A stretch of 64,000 nucleotides of DNA from Exiguobacterium sp. FSL W8-0210. Lineage in GTDB: Bacteria; Bacillota; Bacilli; Exiguobacteriales; Exiguobacteriaceae. Where the stretch lies: the NCBI RefSeq assembly GCF_038006045.1, contig NZ_JBBOUK010000001.1, forward strand, positions 155,001-219,000, given 5' to 3'. The notes under the pieces were generated by a model. That model had not been told where the DNA came from, did not search any database, and was given only the letters and a program-made list of their open reading frames with translations. Shown here piece after piece: positions 56,991 to 64,000 of the stretch (positions within the stretch are counted from its first letter, which is position 1; every line of letters starts with the position of its first letter). Position numbers and translations under genes: made by a program.

Positions 56991-57231
56991 GGGGCTGACT
57001 CAAAAAAGAATGACGCGTCTTTTCACGCCCTTCCCTCAGGCGAGACACAAGCCAGTTTTCCTGCTTCATTCAAGCAGAAAAACGGGTCTTGTTTGTCTCT
57101 GACAGCGCATAAATACGCTTTTCCTGTAGGAGTGGCGTGTGACGCGCCATTCTTTTTGTTACGAGATAAGGGTGGCAGATCATCATTCTGCCACCCTTAT
57201 CTTTGTAGAGACTGACTTTTGAGTCAGCCCC
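56991..57231. repeat. 241-bp nested palindromic element
   Basis: Outer arms GGGGCTGACTCAAAA (56991-57005) and TTTTGAGTCAGCCCC (57217-57231) are perfect. Inside, AAGAATGACGCGTC (57006) pairs with GACGCGCCATTCTT (one mismatch); then GAGACACAAG...GTTTTCCTGCTT pairs with AAGCAGAAAAAC...CTTGTTTGTCTC around a small loop. A separate 15-bp hairpin GATAAGGGTGGCAGA / TCTGCCACCCTTATC lies near the right arm. No transposase gene and no clear target duplication. It looks like a MITE or a structured intergenic repeat. Confidence 0.75.
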
Positions 57232-57240
57232 GGTTCAGAC

Positions 57241-58302
57241 TTATTGTTCTTTTTTTAATAACCATTTGATGTTCGGTGACAGCAACGGTCGGAAGATTGT
57301 CACGACGGGTCGACTCGACAGCAACCAGACGAATCCGGTAGCGAGCAAGAAGGACAATCCAATCAGTAACAGTGGTGATTCCGTAATGGCTGGTGGAACC
57401 GAATCACGGAACAAACGGACGATGAACGAGTGAATCAAGTAGATCGCAAGTGTCTGGATACCGATCTGGTCGAACCGATCTCCAAATGACCGGTGCGGCA
57501 CGAGCAACAAGACCGAGAAAATCATGATCGTACTGACAGCATAGAGGAACAATTGAATCGCTGCTCCCTTCAGAAGCGAGACTTCAAATTCCCCGTAGGT
57601 GTCGCGGTAGAAGAGCCAGACCGTATCAAATCCGTTTTTTGTACAGACAATCATGAAGACGACAATCAAGAGCGAGACGATTAGTCCGGTCAGTCGACCG
57701 ATCGGTGCCGTCATCTGCTTTCGCCAGCCGGCGTCAGTCAGCCAACCGCGCTCTTTGACGAGGTAACCCATCAAAAAGAACGGATAAAAACTGACGACTT
57801 TTTGTAACGACAGGAAGTTCGTGATTGAATCTGGGTTGGCATTGATCAATAACGCAAATAAGACACTCACGATCAGCGGGAAGCGCATCACCCGGAATGC
57901 CGGTGTGACGGTTTGCCAAATGATGATTCCAAGCAAATACCAAAGCGTCCAATTCGGAACGAGCGGATGGAGTAACCCATCGAGCATCTCACGTAAGGAA
58001 TCATCCTGCGTGTAGGACAAATAGATTTCGTGAATCGATTGCCAGATGAAATATAGGGCAACGAAGGCGAGGATGCGTTGCGGTCGAACTTGTTTGAAAA
58101 AGTAGCCGCTCATGAAGATGAAGGCGGGCATGTGCAACAAGTAAATGACGTTATACGCCATCCTCACACTATCGTTTCCCGGTAAATCACGGAACGTCTC
58201 GATCAAATGACCGAAGACGACCATGAAGATGAGTAAGACCTTATAGTTCCCAAGCCAATGATCGTACGCTGGTGTGGTCACTGGTTTGATGGAGCGATTC
58301 AT
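57241..58302 (-). CDS. membrane acyltransferase (acyltransferase 3 family)
   Basis: 353 residues, about ten membrane helices. The N-terminal VVFGHLIETF carries the family His, followed by YLLHMPAFIFMSGYFFK and WTLWYLLGIIIW. Such proteins O-acetylate surface polysaccharides or teichoic acids. Overlaps the TagF-like gene by 4 bp, so it probably decorates the polymer made there. Confidence 0.87.
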   Translation of the reverse strand: MNRSIKPVTTPAYDHWLGNYKVLLIFMVVFGHLIETFRDLPGNDSVRMAYNVIYLLHMPAFIFMSGYFFKQVRPQRILAFVALYFIWQSIHEIYLSYTQDDSLREMLDGLLHPLVPNWTLWYLLGIIIWQTVTPAFRVMRFPLIVSVLFALLINANPDSITNFLSLQKVVSFYPFFLMGYLVKERGWLTDAGWRKQMTAPIGRLTGLIVSLLIVVFMIVCTKNGFDTVWLFYRDTYGEFEVSLLKGAAIQLFLYAVSTIMIFSVLLLVPHRSFGDRFDQIGIQTLAIYLIHSFIVRLFRDSVPPAITESPLLLIGLSFLLATGFVWLLSSRPVVTIFRPLLSPNIKWLLKKEQ

Positions 58303-60071
58303 TTTTTCTCACCCAGCAGGATTTGATCAACGAACCGGGCGCTCGATTTCCCGTCTTGATGTTCAAAGAAATATTCTGCGAATGCTTTGACGTTATGCAT
58401 TTCGAAGTCCTTGTTTTTAATCCGTTCAATCAACTCTTCTGATGTCTTGACGATTGGACCCGGAACGAATTCCTCGAAGTCGTAATAGAAATCACGTTTT
58501 GAGATATAGTCCTCAAGGTCATACGCGAAGAACAACATCGGTCGATTCAATAGGGAGAACTCGAAACACGTTGATGAGTAATCCGTAATCAAGATGTCTG
58601 AGACGAACAGCAACTCATTGATTTCACGATGATCCGTCAAATCGAGGAAGAAGTCGGCGTAGACTTCTGGAATCTCCATCCGGCGACGGATGAATGGATG
58701 CAGTTTAAGGACGAAGACGTACTCCTCATGAAGTGCTTCGTACAGCGCATCAAGATCGAGTTGATCAAAATCATAATAGGCACTCTTCGCACCATTTCCT
58801 CGGAACGTCGGCGCGAACATGATGACTTTCTTTTGCTTGAAGATGGGATATTCCTCATAGATACGTGCTTTTGCTTCCTCGATGAACGGTTGATCGAAGA
58901 ACATATCCGTCCGTGGAATACCGGTCGCGATGACTTGATCTTCCCGTAATCCGAAGCCTTCTGCATAATGACGGGCGACATTATGGGAGCTGACGATGGC
59001 TTTCGTGTAGTTTCGATGACTGAGCGAGTTTGCGCTTGGACCACCTGGTTTTCCGAGACGGCTGTACCCGAATGTCTTGAAGGCGCCAACGGCATGCCAG
59101 ACTTGAACCAAATCACTGCCTTTACGAATATTCAACGGATAGATCATCGGATAGAAGTCATCGACAAGAATCGTCTTTGCTGTCGCTAAATGGTATGGCA
59201 AGGTAAACTTGTCACGCCAATCACGACGAGACTGGAGATTCGGTTTGAAGAAGGTCTTCACATCGAGATCAAGATCGCGACGTTTGACTTCATCTAAGAT
59301 ATAAGCAAAGTTCCCACTGATATCACTCCGTGAATCCGAAGCGAGGATGACTTTGTTCTCTTGGATCGGTTGCGTCCATTTCGTGACGTTATAAATCGCT
59401 TTAAATGTGAAACGGCGGAACTTGAACGCGCGCTTCTTCATGTTCTTCTTCCACTTCTTATAGCGATCGATGACTTGGATTAGACGTTTCGATTCGCCTT
59501 TCTTCAGGGAATGGAAACCTAAAGAGTTGCTGTATTCCGAATACTGCACGACAAGTTCATATTCGAGTAAGATCAAGGCGTTACTATGTTTTGTATCGAC
59601 GCGGTAAGCGACTGGGATTAACGAACGCGTATCACCAAAAGGCGCTTCATGTAAGATCGTCTTTCCTTGGACGATGGCGAAGAACGCATCAAAATAGCCC
59701 ATCGGCAATGGACGACCGGTCGGCGTGATATGATTCAGGTTCAATTCGCCTGTAAAGGACTCTTCCGTCCAGTCACCTTCGAACGGAAAGCGGCAAATGA
59801 ACGTCCGTTTGTTTCGTTTATTACGGAAGACGATGGCACGTTCAAGCGGTACCAATGCTTCGGCAGGTTCAGACTGAATATACTCATCGTCATGTTCCTC
59901 AAGTTCAGGTTGCTGTTGCGATGTAGTATTTTCAAATAACGTTTGTTCGGCACGCAAAAAATCAGCCAATCCACTTAAACGTGCTTCGAAACGAAACGTC
60001 GTTCCAGCTAATTCCAAGTAGGTGACCTCAGCATGTAAAGTGGGGGTCAGTGTCTCTTCGATCAAAACCAT
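58299..60071 (-). CDS. CDP-glycerol/ribitol glycerophosphotransferase family (TagF/TarL-like)
   Basis: 590 residues. A beta-rich N-terminal domain (about 1-170) precedes the TagF-type GT-B domain (about 215-590) with VQVWHAVGAFKTFGYS (about 333), TGIPRTDMFF, MFAPTFRGNG (about 427), LKLHPF (about 466) and TDYSSTCFEFSLLNRPMLFF (about 502), which bind the CDP-polyol. It adds glycerol- or ribitol-phosphate units to wall teichoic acid at the cytoplasmic membrane face. The longer N-terminus suggests a polymerase or a variant linkage. Divergent from tarIJ. Confidence 0.9.
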   Translation of the reverse strand: MVLIEETLTPTLHAEVTYLELAGTTFRFEARLSGLADFLRAEQTLFENTTSQQQPELEEHDDEYIQSEPAEALVPLERAIVFRNKRNKRTFICRFPFEGDWTEESFTGELNLNHITPTGRPLPMGYFDAFFAIVQGKTILHEAPFGDTRSLIPVAYRVDTKHSNALILLEYELVVQYSEYSNSLGFHSLKKGESKRLIQVIDRYKKWKKNMKKRAFKFRRFTFKAIYNVTKWTQPIQENKVILASDSRSDISGNFAYILDEVKRRDLDLDVKTFFKPNLQSRRDWRDKFTLPYHLATAKTILVDDFYPMIYPLNIRKGSDLVQVWHAVGAFKTFGYSRLGKPGGPSANSLSHRNYTKAIVSSHNVARHYAEGFGLREDQVIATGIPRTDMFFDQPFIEEAKARIYEEYPIFKQKKVIMFAPTFRGNGAKSAYYDFDQLDLDALYEALHEEYVFVLKLHPFIRRRMEIPEVYADFFLDLTDHREINELLFVSDILITDYSSTCFEFSLLNRPMLFFAYDLEDYISKRDFYYDFEEFVPGPIVKTSEELIERIKNKDFEMHNVKAFAEYFFEHQDGKSSARFVDQILLGEKK

Positions 60072-60363
60072 CTCTCCTCGCTTGAATAATTACAATGCAT
60101 TTACACAATCATGATAGATTTTTAAATTTTACGTGAACATAGTATAGTGAAACTAGAAATCACCACTCATTATATCGTGAGACATTAAAATTAATAGGGA
60201 TTTCTTTATTTTTTTGTGTTTTTGTAAAATAATACTTCAACACAGACTGCACTGTTACACATACCCTGAACGCTAGGGAAAGAAAACCGAAATTCGATTA
60301 TTTCATAAGGGAGGGAAGCAGGTCGTCTCGTTTGGAAGAGCCAACGAGACACTGCGCCAGAAG
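60072..60363. promoter_or_regulatory. 292-bp AT-rich region between divergent teichoic-acid clusters
   Basis: No gene seen. It must hold the promoters of both clusters. A perfect 8-bp hairpin GTCTCGTT / AACGAGAC (60325-60350) lies 13 bp before tarI, whose ribosome site is weak. I could not fix the promoters. Confidence 0.45.
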
Positions 60364-61077
60364 ATGATTTATGCAGCCATTTTAGCTGGAGGAAAAGGAA
60401 CACGGATGGGGAATGTCGATCGACCGAAACAATTCTTATCGATCGGAGAACGTCCAATCATCGTCCATACAGTAGAGAAATTCCTATTACATGAGGATTT
60501 TGACCGCATCATCATCGTCACACCGACTGCTTGGATTAACTATACGCGCGATATTTTGGAGAAATACATTGGAAAAGATGAACGCCTCGTCATTACACCG
60601 GGTGGGCAGGATCGAAATGAATCGATCATGGCAGCGGTGAACTGGATCGAAGAGAAAAACGGTCTGTCTGAGGAAGATATCATCGTCACACACGACGCTG
60701 TCCGTCCGTTCTTGACACACCGCATCATTAAAGAAAACATTGAAGCAGCGCAAGAATTCGGTTCATGCGACACAGTCATTTCAGCAATCGATACGATCGT
60801 CGCGTCAACGAACGGTAAAACGATCACGGATATTCCGGTTCGTGATCAAATGTATCAAGGGCAGACACCACAAAGTTTTCAGATCACGAAGTTGAAATCG
60901 CATTATGAGTCGCTTTCAACGGAAGAGCGAGCGATTTTGACGGATGCGTGTAAGATCCTTCTTCTGAAAGGGGAAGATGTCGCGCTCGTCACAGGGGAAC
61001 TGTTCAACATTAAAGTGACGACACCATACGACCTACGGATTGCGAATGCTATCTTGAAGGAGCGGATTCATCAATGA
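60364..61077 (+). CDS. tarI: ribitol-5-phosphate cytidylyltransferase
   Basis: Makes CDP-ribitol from CTP and ribitol-5-phosphate. 237 residues, IspD/TarI fold: [19 protein letters not shown] (about 7-25, CTP site), [11 protein letters not shown] (about 79-89), THDAVRPF (about 109) and GQTPQSF (about 168). IspD is the alternative, but coupling to a tarJ gene (4-bp overlap) and a TagF/TarL gene supports TarI. The ribosome site ahead of ATG is weak. Confidence 0.92.
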   Translation: MIYAAILAGGKGTRMGNVDRPKQFLSIGERPIIVHTVEKFLLHEDFDRIIIVTPTAWINYTRDILEKYIGKDERLVITPGGQDRNESIMAAVNWIEEKNGLSEEDIIVTHDAVRPFLTHRIIKENIEAAQEFGSCDTVISAIDTIVASTNGKTITDIPVRDQMYQGQTPQSFQITKLKSHYESLSTEERAILTDACKILLLKGEDVALVTGELFNIKVTTPYDLRIANAILKERIHQ

Positions 61078-62099
61078 TTAACCAAGTCTATCAACTCGTC
61101 GCCCCGCGTCAAATCGAAGTGACGTATGATGAACGGTCATTGAATACTGATCGTGTCGTCGTGCGTCCGACGTATTTGTCGATTTGTCACGCGGATCAAC
61201 GCTACTTCACGGGTAGCCGTAGTGCGGAAGTATTAGCGAAAAAATTACCGATGGCCATGATTCATGAAGGCATCGGAAAAGTCGTACATGATCCGAGTGG
61301 AACATTCAAGAAAGGAACACTCGTCGCGATGGTGCCGAATACGCCGACGGAAGAAGATGACATCATCGGTGAAAACTACCTGCGTACGAGTCGTTTCCGT
61401 TCGAGTGGGTACGATGGCTATATGCAAGACTATGTGTTCTTAAAAGCAGATCGCCTTGTCGAGGTACCGGCTGATCTTGATCCTGAAGTCGCGGCATTCA
61501 CTGAGCTCGTCAGTGTAGCGGTCCATGCCTTGACTCGTTTCGAAAAGATTGCCCATCCGCGTCGGGAGACGTTCGGAGTGTGGGGGGATGGGAACCTTGG
61601 CTTCATCACAGCACTCTTGCTACGTAAGTTGTATCCGGAAGCGAAATTACTCGTCTTTGGCAAAACACAGTCGAAGCTTGATTATTTCTCGTTTGCAGAC
61701 GAGACGTACCACATCGACCAGATTCCAGCCGATGTCTCCTTCAACCACGGTTTTGAATGTGTCGGGGGAATTGGCAGTCAATATGCGATCAATCAGATGA
61801 TCGACTACATCATTCCGGAAGGCACGATGGCGTTACTTGGCGTATCAGAGGATGCCGTCGCGATCAACACGCGGATGATTCTTGAAAAAGGACTTCGTGT
61901 CTACGGTTCAAGTCGGAGTACACCGGCTGATTTCGCACGGACGATGGAATTGTATCAAGCACATCCTGATATTCCAGCTTATTTATCGAACCTGGTTTCA
62001 GGCGTATTCCAAATTCGACAAATCGAAGATATTCATAAAGCGTTTGAAAACGATTTGACGAACCGGTTCGGAAAGACGGTCATGGAATGGTGCATGTAA
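61074..62099 (+). CDS. tarJ: ribulose-5-phosphate reductase TarJ
   Basis: Zinc-type alcohol dehydrogenase that reduces ribulose-5-phosphate to ribitol-5-phosphate for TarI. 341 residues; Cys-His zinc site in [10 protein letters not shown] (about 36-45), HEGIGKVV (about 64), and a Rossmann motif [10 protein letters not shown] (about 167-176). The family's TarI-TarJ functional complex fits the overlapped start. Confidence 0.92.
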   Translation: MINQVYQLVAPRQIEVTYDERSLNTDRVVVRPTYLSICHADQRYFTGSRSAEVLAKKLPMAMIHEGIGKVVHDPSGTFKKGTLVAMVPNTPTEEDDIIGENYLRTSRFRSSGYDGYMQDYVFLKADRLVEVPADLDPEVAAFTELVSVAVHALTRFEKIAHPRRETFGVWGDGNLGFITALLLRKLYPEAKLLVFGKTQSKLDYFSFADETYHIDQIPADVSFNHGFECVGGIGSQYAINQMIDYIIPEGTMALLGVSEDAVAINTRMILEKGLRVYGSSRSTPADFARTMELYQAHPDIPAYLSNLVSGVFQIRQIEDIHKAFENDLTNRFGKTVMEWCM

Positions 62100-62130
62100 C
62101 GATGTGCGCTGAAAAAGAGGAGAATCGTCT

Positions 62131-63333
62131 ATGAAACAAAAAATTCGGTTATTGCAACGACGGACGGTTCACTATCTGCTTGCTATGACGTACTGGTTGA
62201 CGAAACGGTTACCGATTCAACCGAAAAAAGTCGTCTTTGCGACGTATCGTTCCGATCGTCTTGTCGATAACTTTCGTGCCGTCTACGATGAACTCGAACG
62301 ACGCGACTTAGGGTATGAATACGTTTTTTTGTTAAAGCGATTCCCTCAATCGTTGGCGGGGCAAATCCAATACGTCTTTCATATGATGCGGGCGACGTAC
62401 GAATTAGCGACTGCTCGTTACTTCATCATTGATGACTATTATTACCCTGTCTATGTGTCGTCCTTACGGAAAGGAACAGAAGTCATTCAGCTATGGCATG
62501 CTTGTGGAGCCTTTAAAAAGTTCGGTTATAGTGTGCTTGATAAATCCTATTCGCCGGATGACGATTATTTGAAGATGGTCCAGATTCACCGGAATTATAG
62601 CAAGGTCTATGTTTCCGGTGAAGCGTGTGTTGCACCATATGCGGATGCTTTCGGAATGGAGCAGAAACGGATCTATCCATTAGGAGTTCCACGGACGGAT
62701 CAGCTACTGAACACAGCACGCCAAGCCCGTGTTCGAGAAAAGTTGTATGACCGATATCCAGAATGGCGCAAAAAACGAATCATCTTACTCGCGCCGACGT
62801 TCCGAGGAAATGGACAGACAACGGCACATTACGATCAAGAGCTTGATTTTGAGAAGTTCCGTCGTGAGCTTGGACCGGATACAGTGCTCTTGCTTCGCAT
62901 GCACCCGTTTGTTCTCAATCCACCCGTCGTACCGGACGCGTATGCGGATCAAATCATTAACATGACAGACTATCCGGACATCAATGATCTGATGCAAATT
63001 GCGGATATTCTGATTACGGATTATTCGTCTGTCATCTTCGAGTTTGCCTTGTTGCAGAAGCCGATGATTTTTCTCGTCAACGATCTGCAGTCGTATAAAG
63101 CAGAACGCGATTTCTACTTCCCATATGAAACGTTCGTACCGGGACCAATCGTGTCGACGTTCGAAGACGTCATTGCTTGGATTAAACGTGGGCAATTCGA
63201 TACACAGAAAATCGAGACATTTGCGAATCAGTTCTTTACGTATCAGGACGGAGAAGCGACCAAACGAATCGTCGACCATATGTTATATGACACGATTCCA
63301 GAGGCGCCTGTCTATACGAAAACACCAGTGTGA
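62131..63333 (+). CDS. polyol-phosphate transferase of the TagB/TagF family (TarL- or TarB-like)
   Basis: 400 residues, about the catalytic GT-B domain alone. VIQLWHACGAFKKFGYS (about 117), GVPRTDQLL (about 189), LLAPTFRGNG (about 219), LLRMHPF (about 254), ITDYSSVIFEFALLQKPMIFL (about 289-309). The N-terminal basic and hydrophobic segment may bind membrane. With tarI-tarJ it probably handles CDP-ribitol, as primase or polymerase. Ends at a strong terminator. Confidence 0.88.
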   Translation: MKQKIRLLQRRTVHYLLAMTYWLTKRLPIQPKKVVFATYRSDRLVDNFRAVYDELERRDLGYEYVFLLKRFPQSLAGQIQYVFHMMRATYELATARYFIIDDYYYPVYVSSLRKGTEVIQLWHACGAFKKFGYSVLDKSYSPDDDYLKMVQIHRNYSKVYVSGEACVAPYADAFGMEQKRIYPLGVPRTDQLLNTARQARVREKLYDRYPEWRKKRIILLAPTFRGNGQTTAHYDQELDFEKFRRELGPDTVLLLRMHPFVLNPPVVPDAYADQIINMTDYPDINDLMQIADILITDYSSVIFEFALLQKPMIFLVNDLQSYKAERDFYFPYETFVPGPIVSTFEDVIAWIKRGQFDTQKIETFANQFFTYQDGEATKRIVDHMLYDTIPEAPVYTKTPV

Positions 63334-63339
63334 ATACAG

Positions 63340-63398
63340 AAAAACGTTCCGATTGCGTCTCCGTTTGGGGAGAGAGACGTCATCGGAACGTTTTTATT
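63340..63398 (+). terminator. tar cluster terminator
   Basis: AAAAACGTTCCGAT pairs with ATCGGAACGTTTTT, with inner GCGTCTC / GAGACG(T) pairs, then T run. Confidence 0.92.
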
Positions 63399-63453
63399 TT
63401 TGAATTGGGGCTTGATTGGCGCGAGCAGGGGTAGCTCGCAGAATGCGCACCTC

Positions 63454-63996
63454 TTAAAAGTGCGTCAACTTGTCCTTTGCGGACGTTCTAGGTTTGACAG
63501 GTGGAACGATGGCAGGCCAGCCGATTTGAATGACGCCGAGAACGCGTTCGTTTTCAGAAGCGTCAACGAGTGAGGCATACTCTGGTGTGAACCAGTGTTT
63601 TCCGCTCTTCCAGCAACACCCAAGACCTCGTTCTGTTGCTACTAACTGCAGATTTTGAATCATCGCAGCTGTTGCAAGTGTATCCTCTAGCTGTTGATCC
63701 GGTGTCCCTTGTACCTGACAAAGTACCGTTAAATAAACCGGGACTTCCCGTAATTTTTGTTCAGCCTGTTGACGTTGTTCAGACGTTTTCGTCTCGAATT
63801 GACCACGCGCTGTCAGTAATTCCATCAAGGCATCGACATACCGTGTTTGTCGGTCTTCGATTGCGAGAACAAAGCGCCAAGGCTCTCGTAATTTATGATT
63901 CGGGGCATAAATCGCCGTGTGGAGTAATGCTTCTACCAATTCGATCGGAACGGATTGTTCCGTATAAGACCGGATCGACCGGCGTGTTTCAATCAC
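63454..63996 (-). CDS. nitroreductase family protein, 5' end possibly beyond the window
   Basis: FMN-dependent NAD(P)H oxidoreductase fold, 180 residues visible from GTG at 63996. RRSIRSYTEQSVP (FMN phosphate site, about 5-17), APNHKLREPWRFVL (about 31-44), AAMIQNLQLVATERGLGCCWKSG (about 109-130). The frame stays open to the window edge, and family members usually have several residues before RRSIR, so the true start may lie outside. It resembles short YdjA/YfhC-like nitroreductases. Substrate unknown. Confidence 0.87.
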   Translation of the reverse strand: MIETRRSIRSYTEQSVPIELVEALLHTAIYAPNHKLREPWRFVLAIEDRQTRYVDALMELLTARGQFETKTSEQRQQAEQKLREVPVYLTVLCQVQGTPDQQLEDTLATAAMIQNLQLVATERGLGCCWKSGKHWFTPEYASLVDASENERVLGVIQIGWPAIVPPVKPRTSAKDKLTHF

Positions 63997-64000
63997 TTGT

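Noticed and set aside
57100..57200. CRISPR-like repeats in the palindromic element
   Set aside because: The repeats are inverted arms of one fold, not regularly spaced direct repeats with spacers. No CRISPR array or cas gene was found in the window.

Overview
The window looks like a chromosomal piece of a low-to-moderate GC Bacillota of the Bacilli, most likely Exiguobacterium. Support comes from a Bacillus-type rRNA/tRNA operon, the gene order rocF-sigW-rsiW-cdaA-cdaR-glmM-glmS with a glmS ribozyme, teichoic-acid genes, and SigW-type, SigB-type and Rex-type sites. The genus is inferred from overall protein character; no database search was run.

Layout. 1-3950: rRNA spacer with tRNA-Ala, 23S, 5S, then Asn-Glu-Thr-Tyr-Lys-Gly-Ala tRNAs and a terminator. 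4046-12167: core genes: arginase, the SigW/RsiW envelope-stress pair behind a textbook SigW promoter, c-di-AMP cyclase CdaA and its regulator CdaR, GlmM and GlmS, i.e. amino-sugar supply for the wall with ribozyme control. 12168-26100: an AT-rich accessory island directly downstream of glmS, the classical attTn7 position. It contains three 20-bp tandem repeats resembling a Tn7-type right end, a decayed IS30 element, a 5'-truncated tnsE, an IS21 element, a complete type I restriction-modification system (hsdMSR), and an unfamiliar three-gene module: a DUF6414-like protein, a Clp-type AAA+ ATPase and a single-HKD phospholipase-D-like protein. I read this as a defence island left by a decayed Tn7-like transposon. 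The three-gene module is the best candidate for an undescribed system.

26111-42895: host-type genes, mostly small metabolic enzymes (alpha/beta hydrolase, SDR proteins, isochorismatase-like hydrolase, four GNAT or APH family enzymes, an oxidoreductase, HxlR regulator with an NmrA-like target, PPK2 kinase behind a SigB-like promoter, YdcZ transporters flanking a Crp/Fnr regulator, HAD nucleotidase, GTPase, peroxiredoxin, glycosyltransferase, zinc metallopeptidase). 42979-45378: a small membrane protein, an IS3 element, a SnoaL-like protein and an Rrf2 regulator. 45534-49023: cydDC exporter with Rex-like boxes. 49148-54733: a hydrolase, then a tryptophan-to-anthranilate (kynurenine) operon kynU-permease-kynA-kynB opposed by a TetR regulator; kynA carries a one-base frameshift. 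54783-57231: a DUF4385-like protein, a membrane protein, an MFS exporter and a 241-bp nested palindrome. 57241-63333: two divergent wall-polymer clusters (TagF-like plus acyltransferase; tarI-tarJ-tarL-like). The right end holds a nitroreductase.

A recurring theme is insertion sequences sitting in or beside transcription terminators. Two unrelated IS3-family copies each split a bidirectional terminator in its loop, and the IS30 remnant abuts the glmS-proximal terminator.
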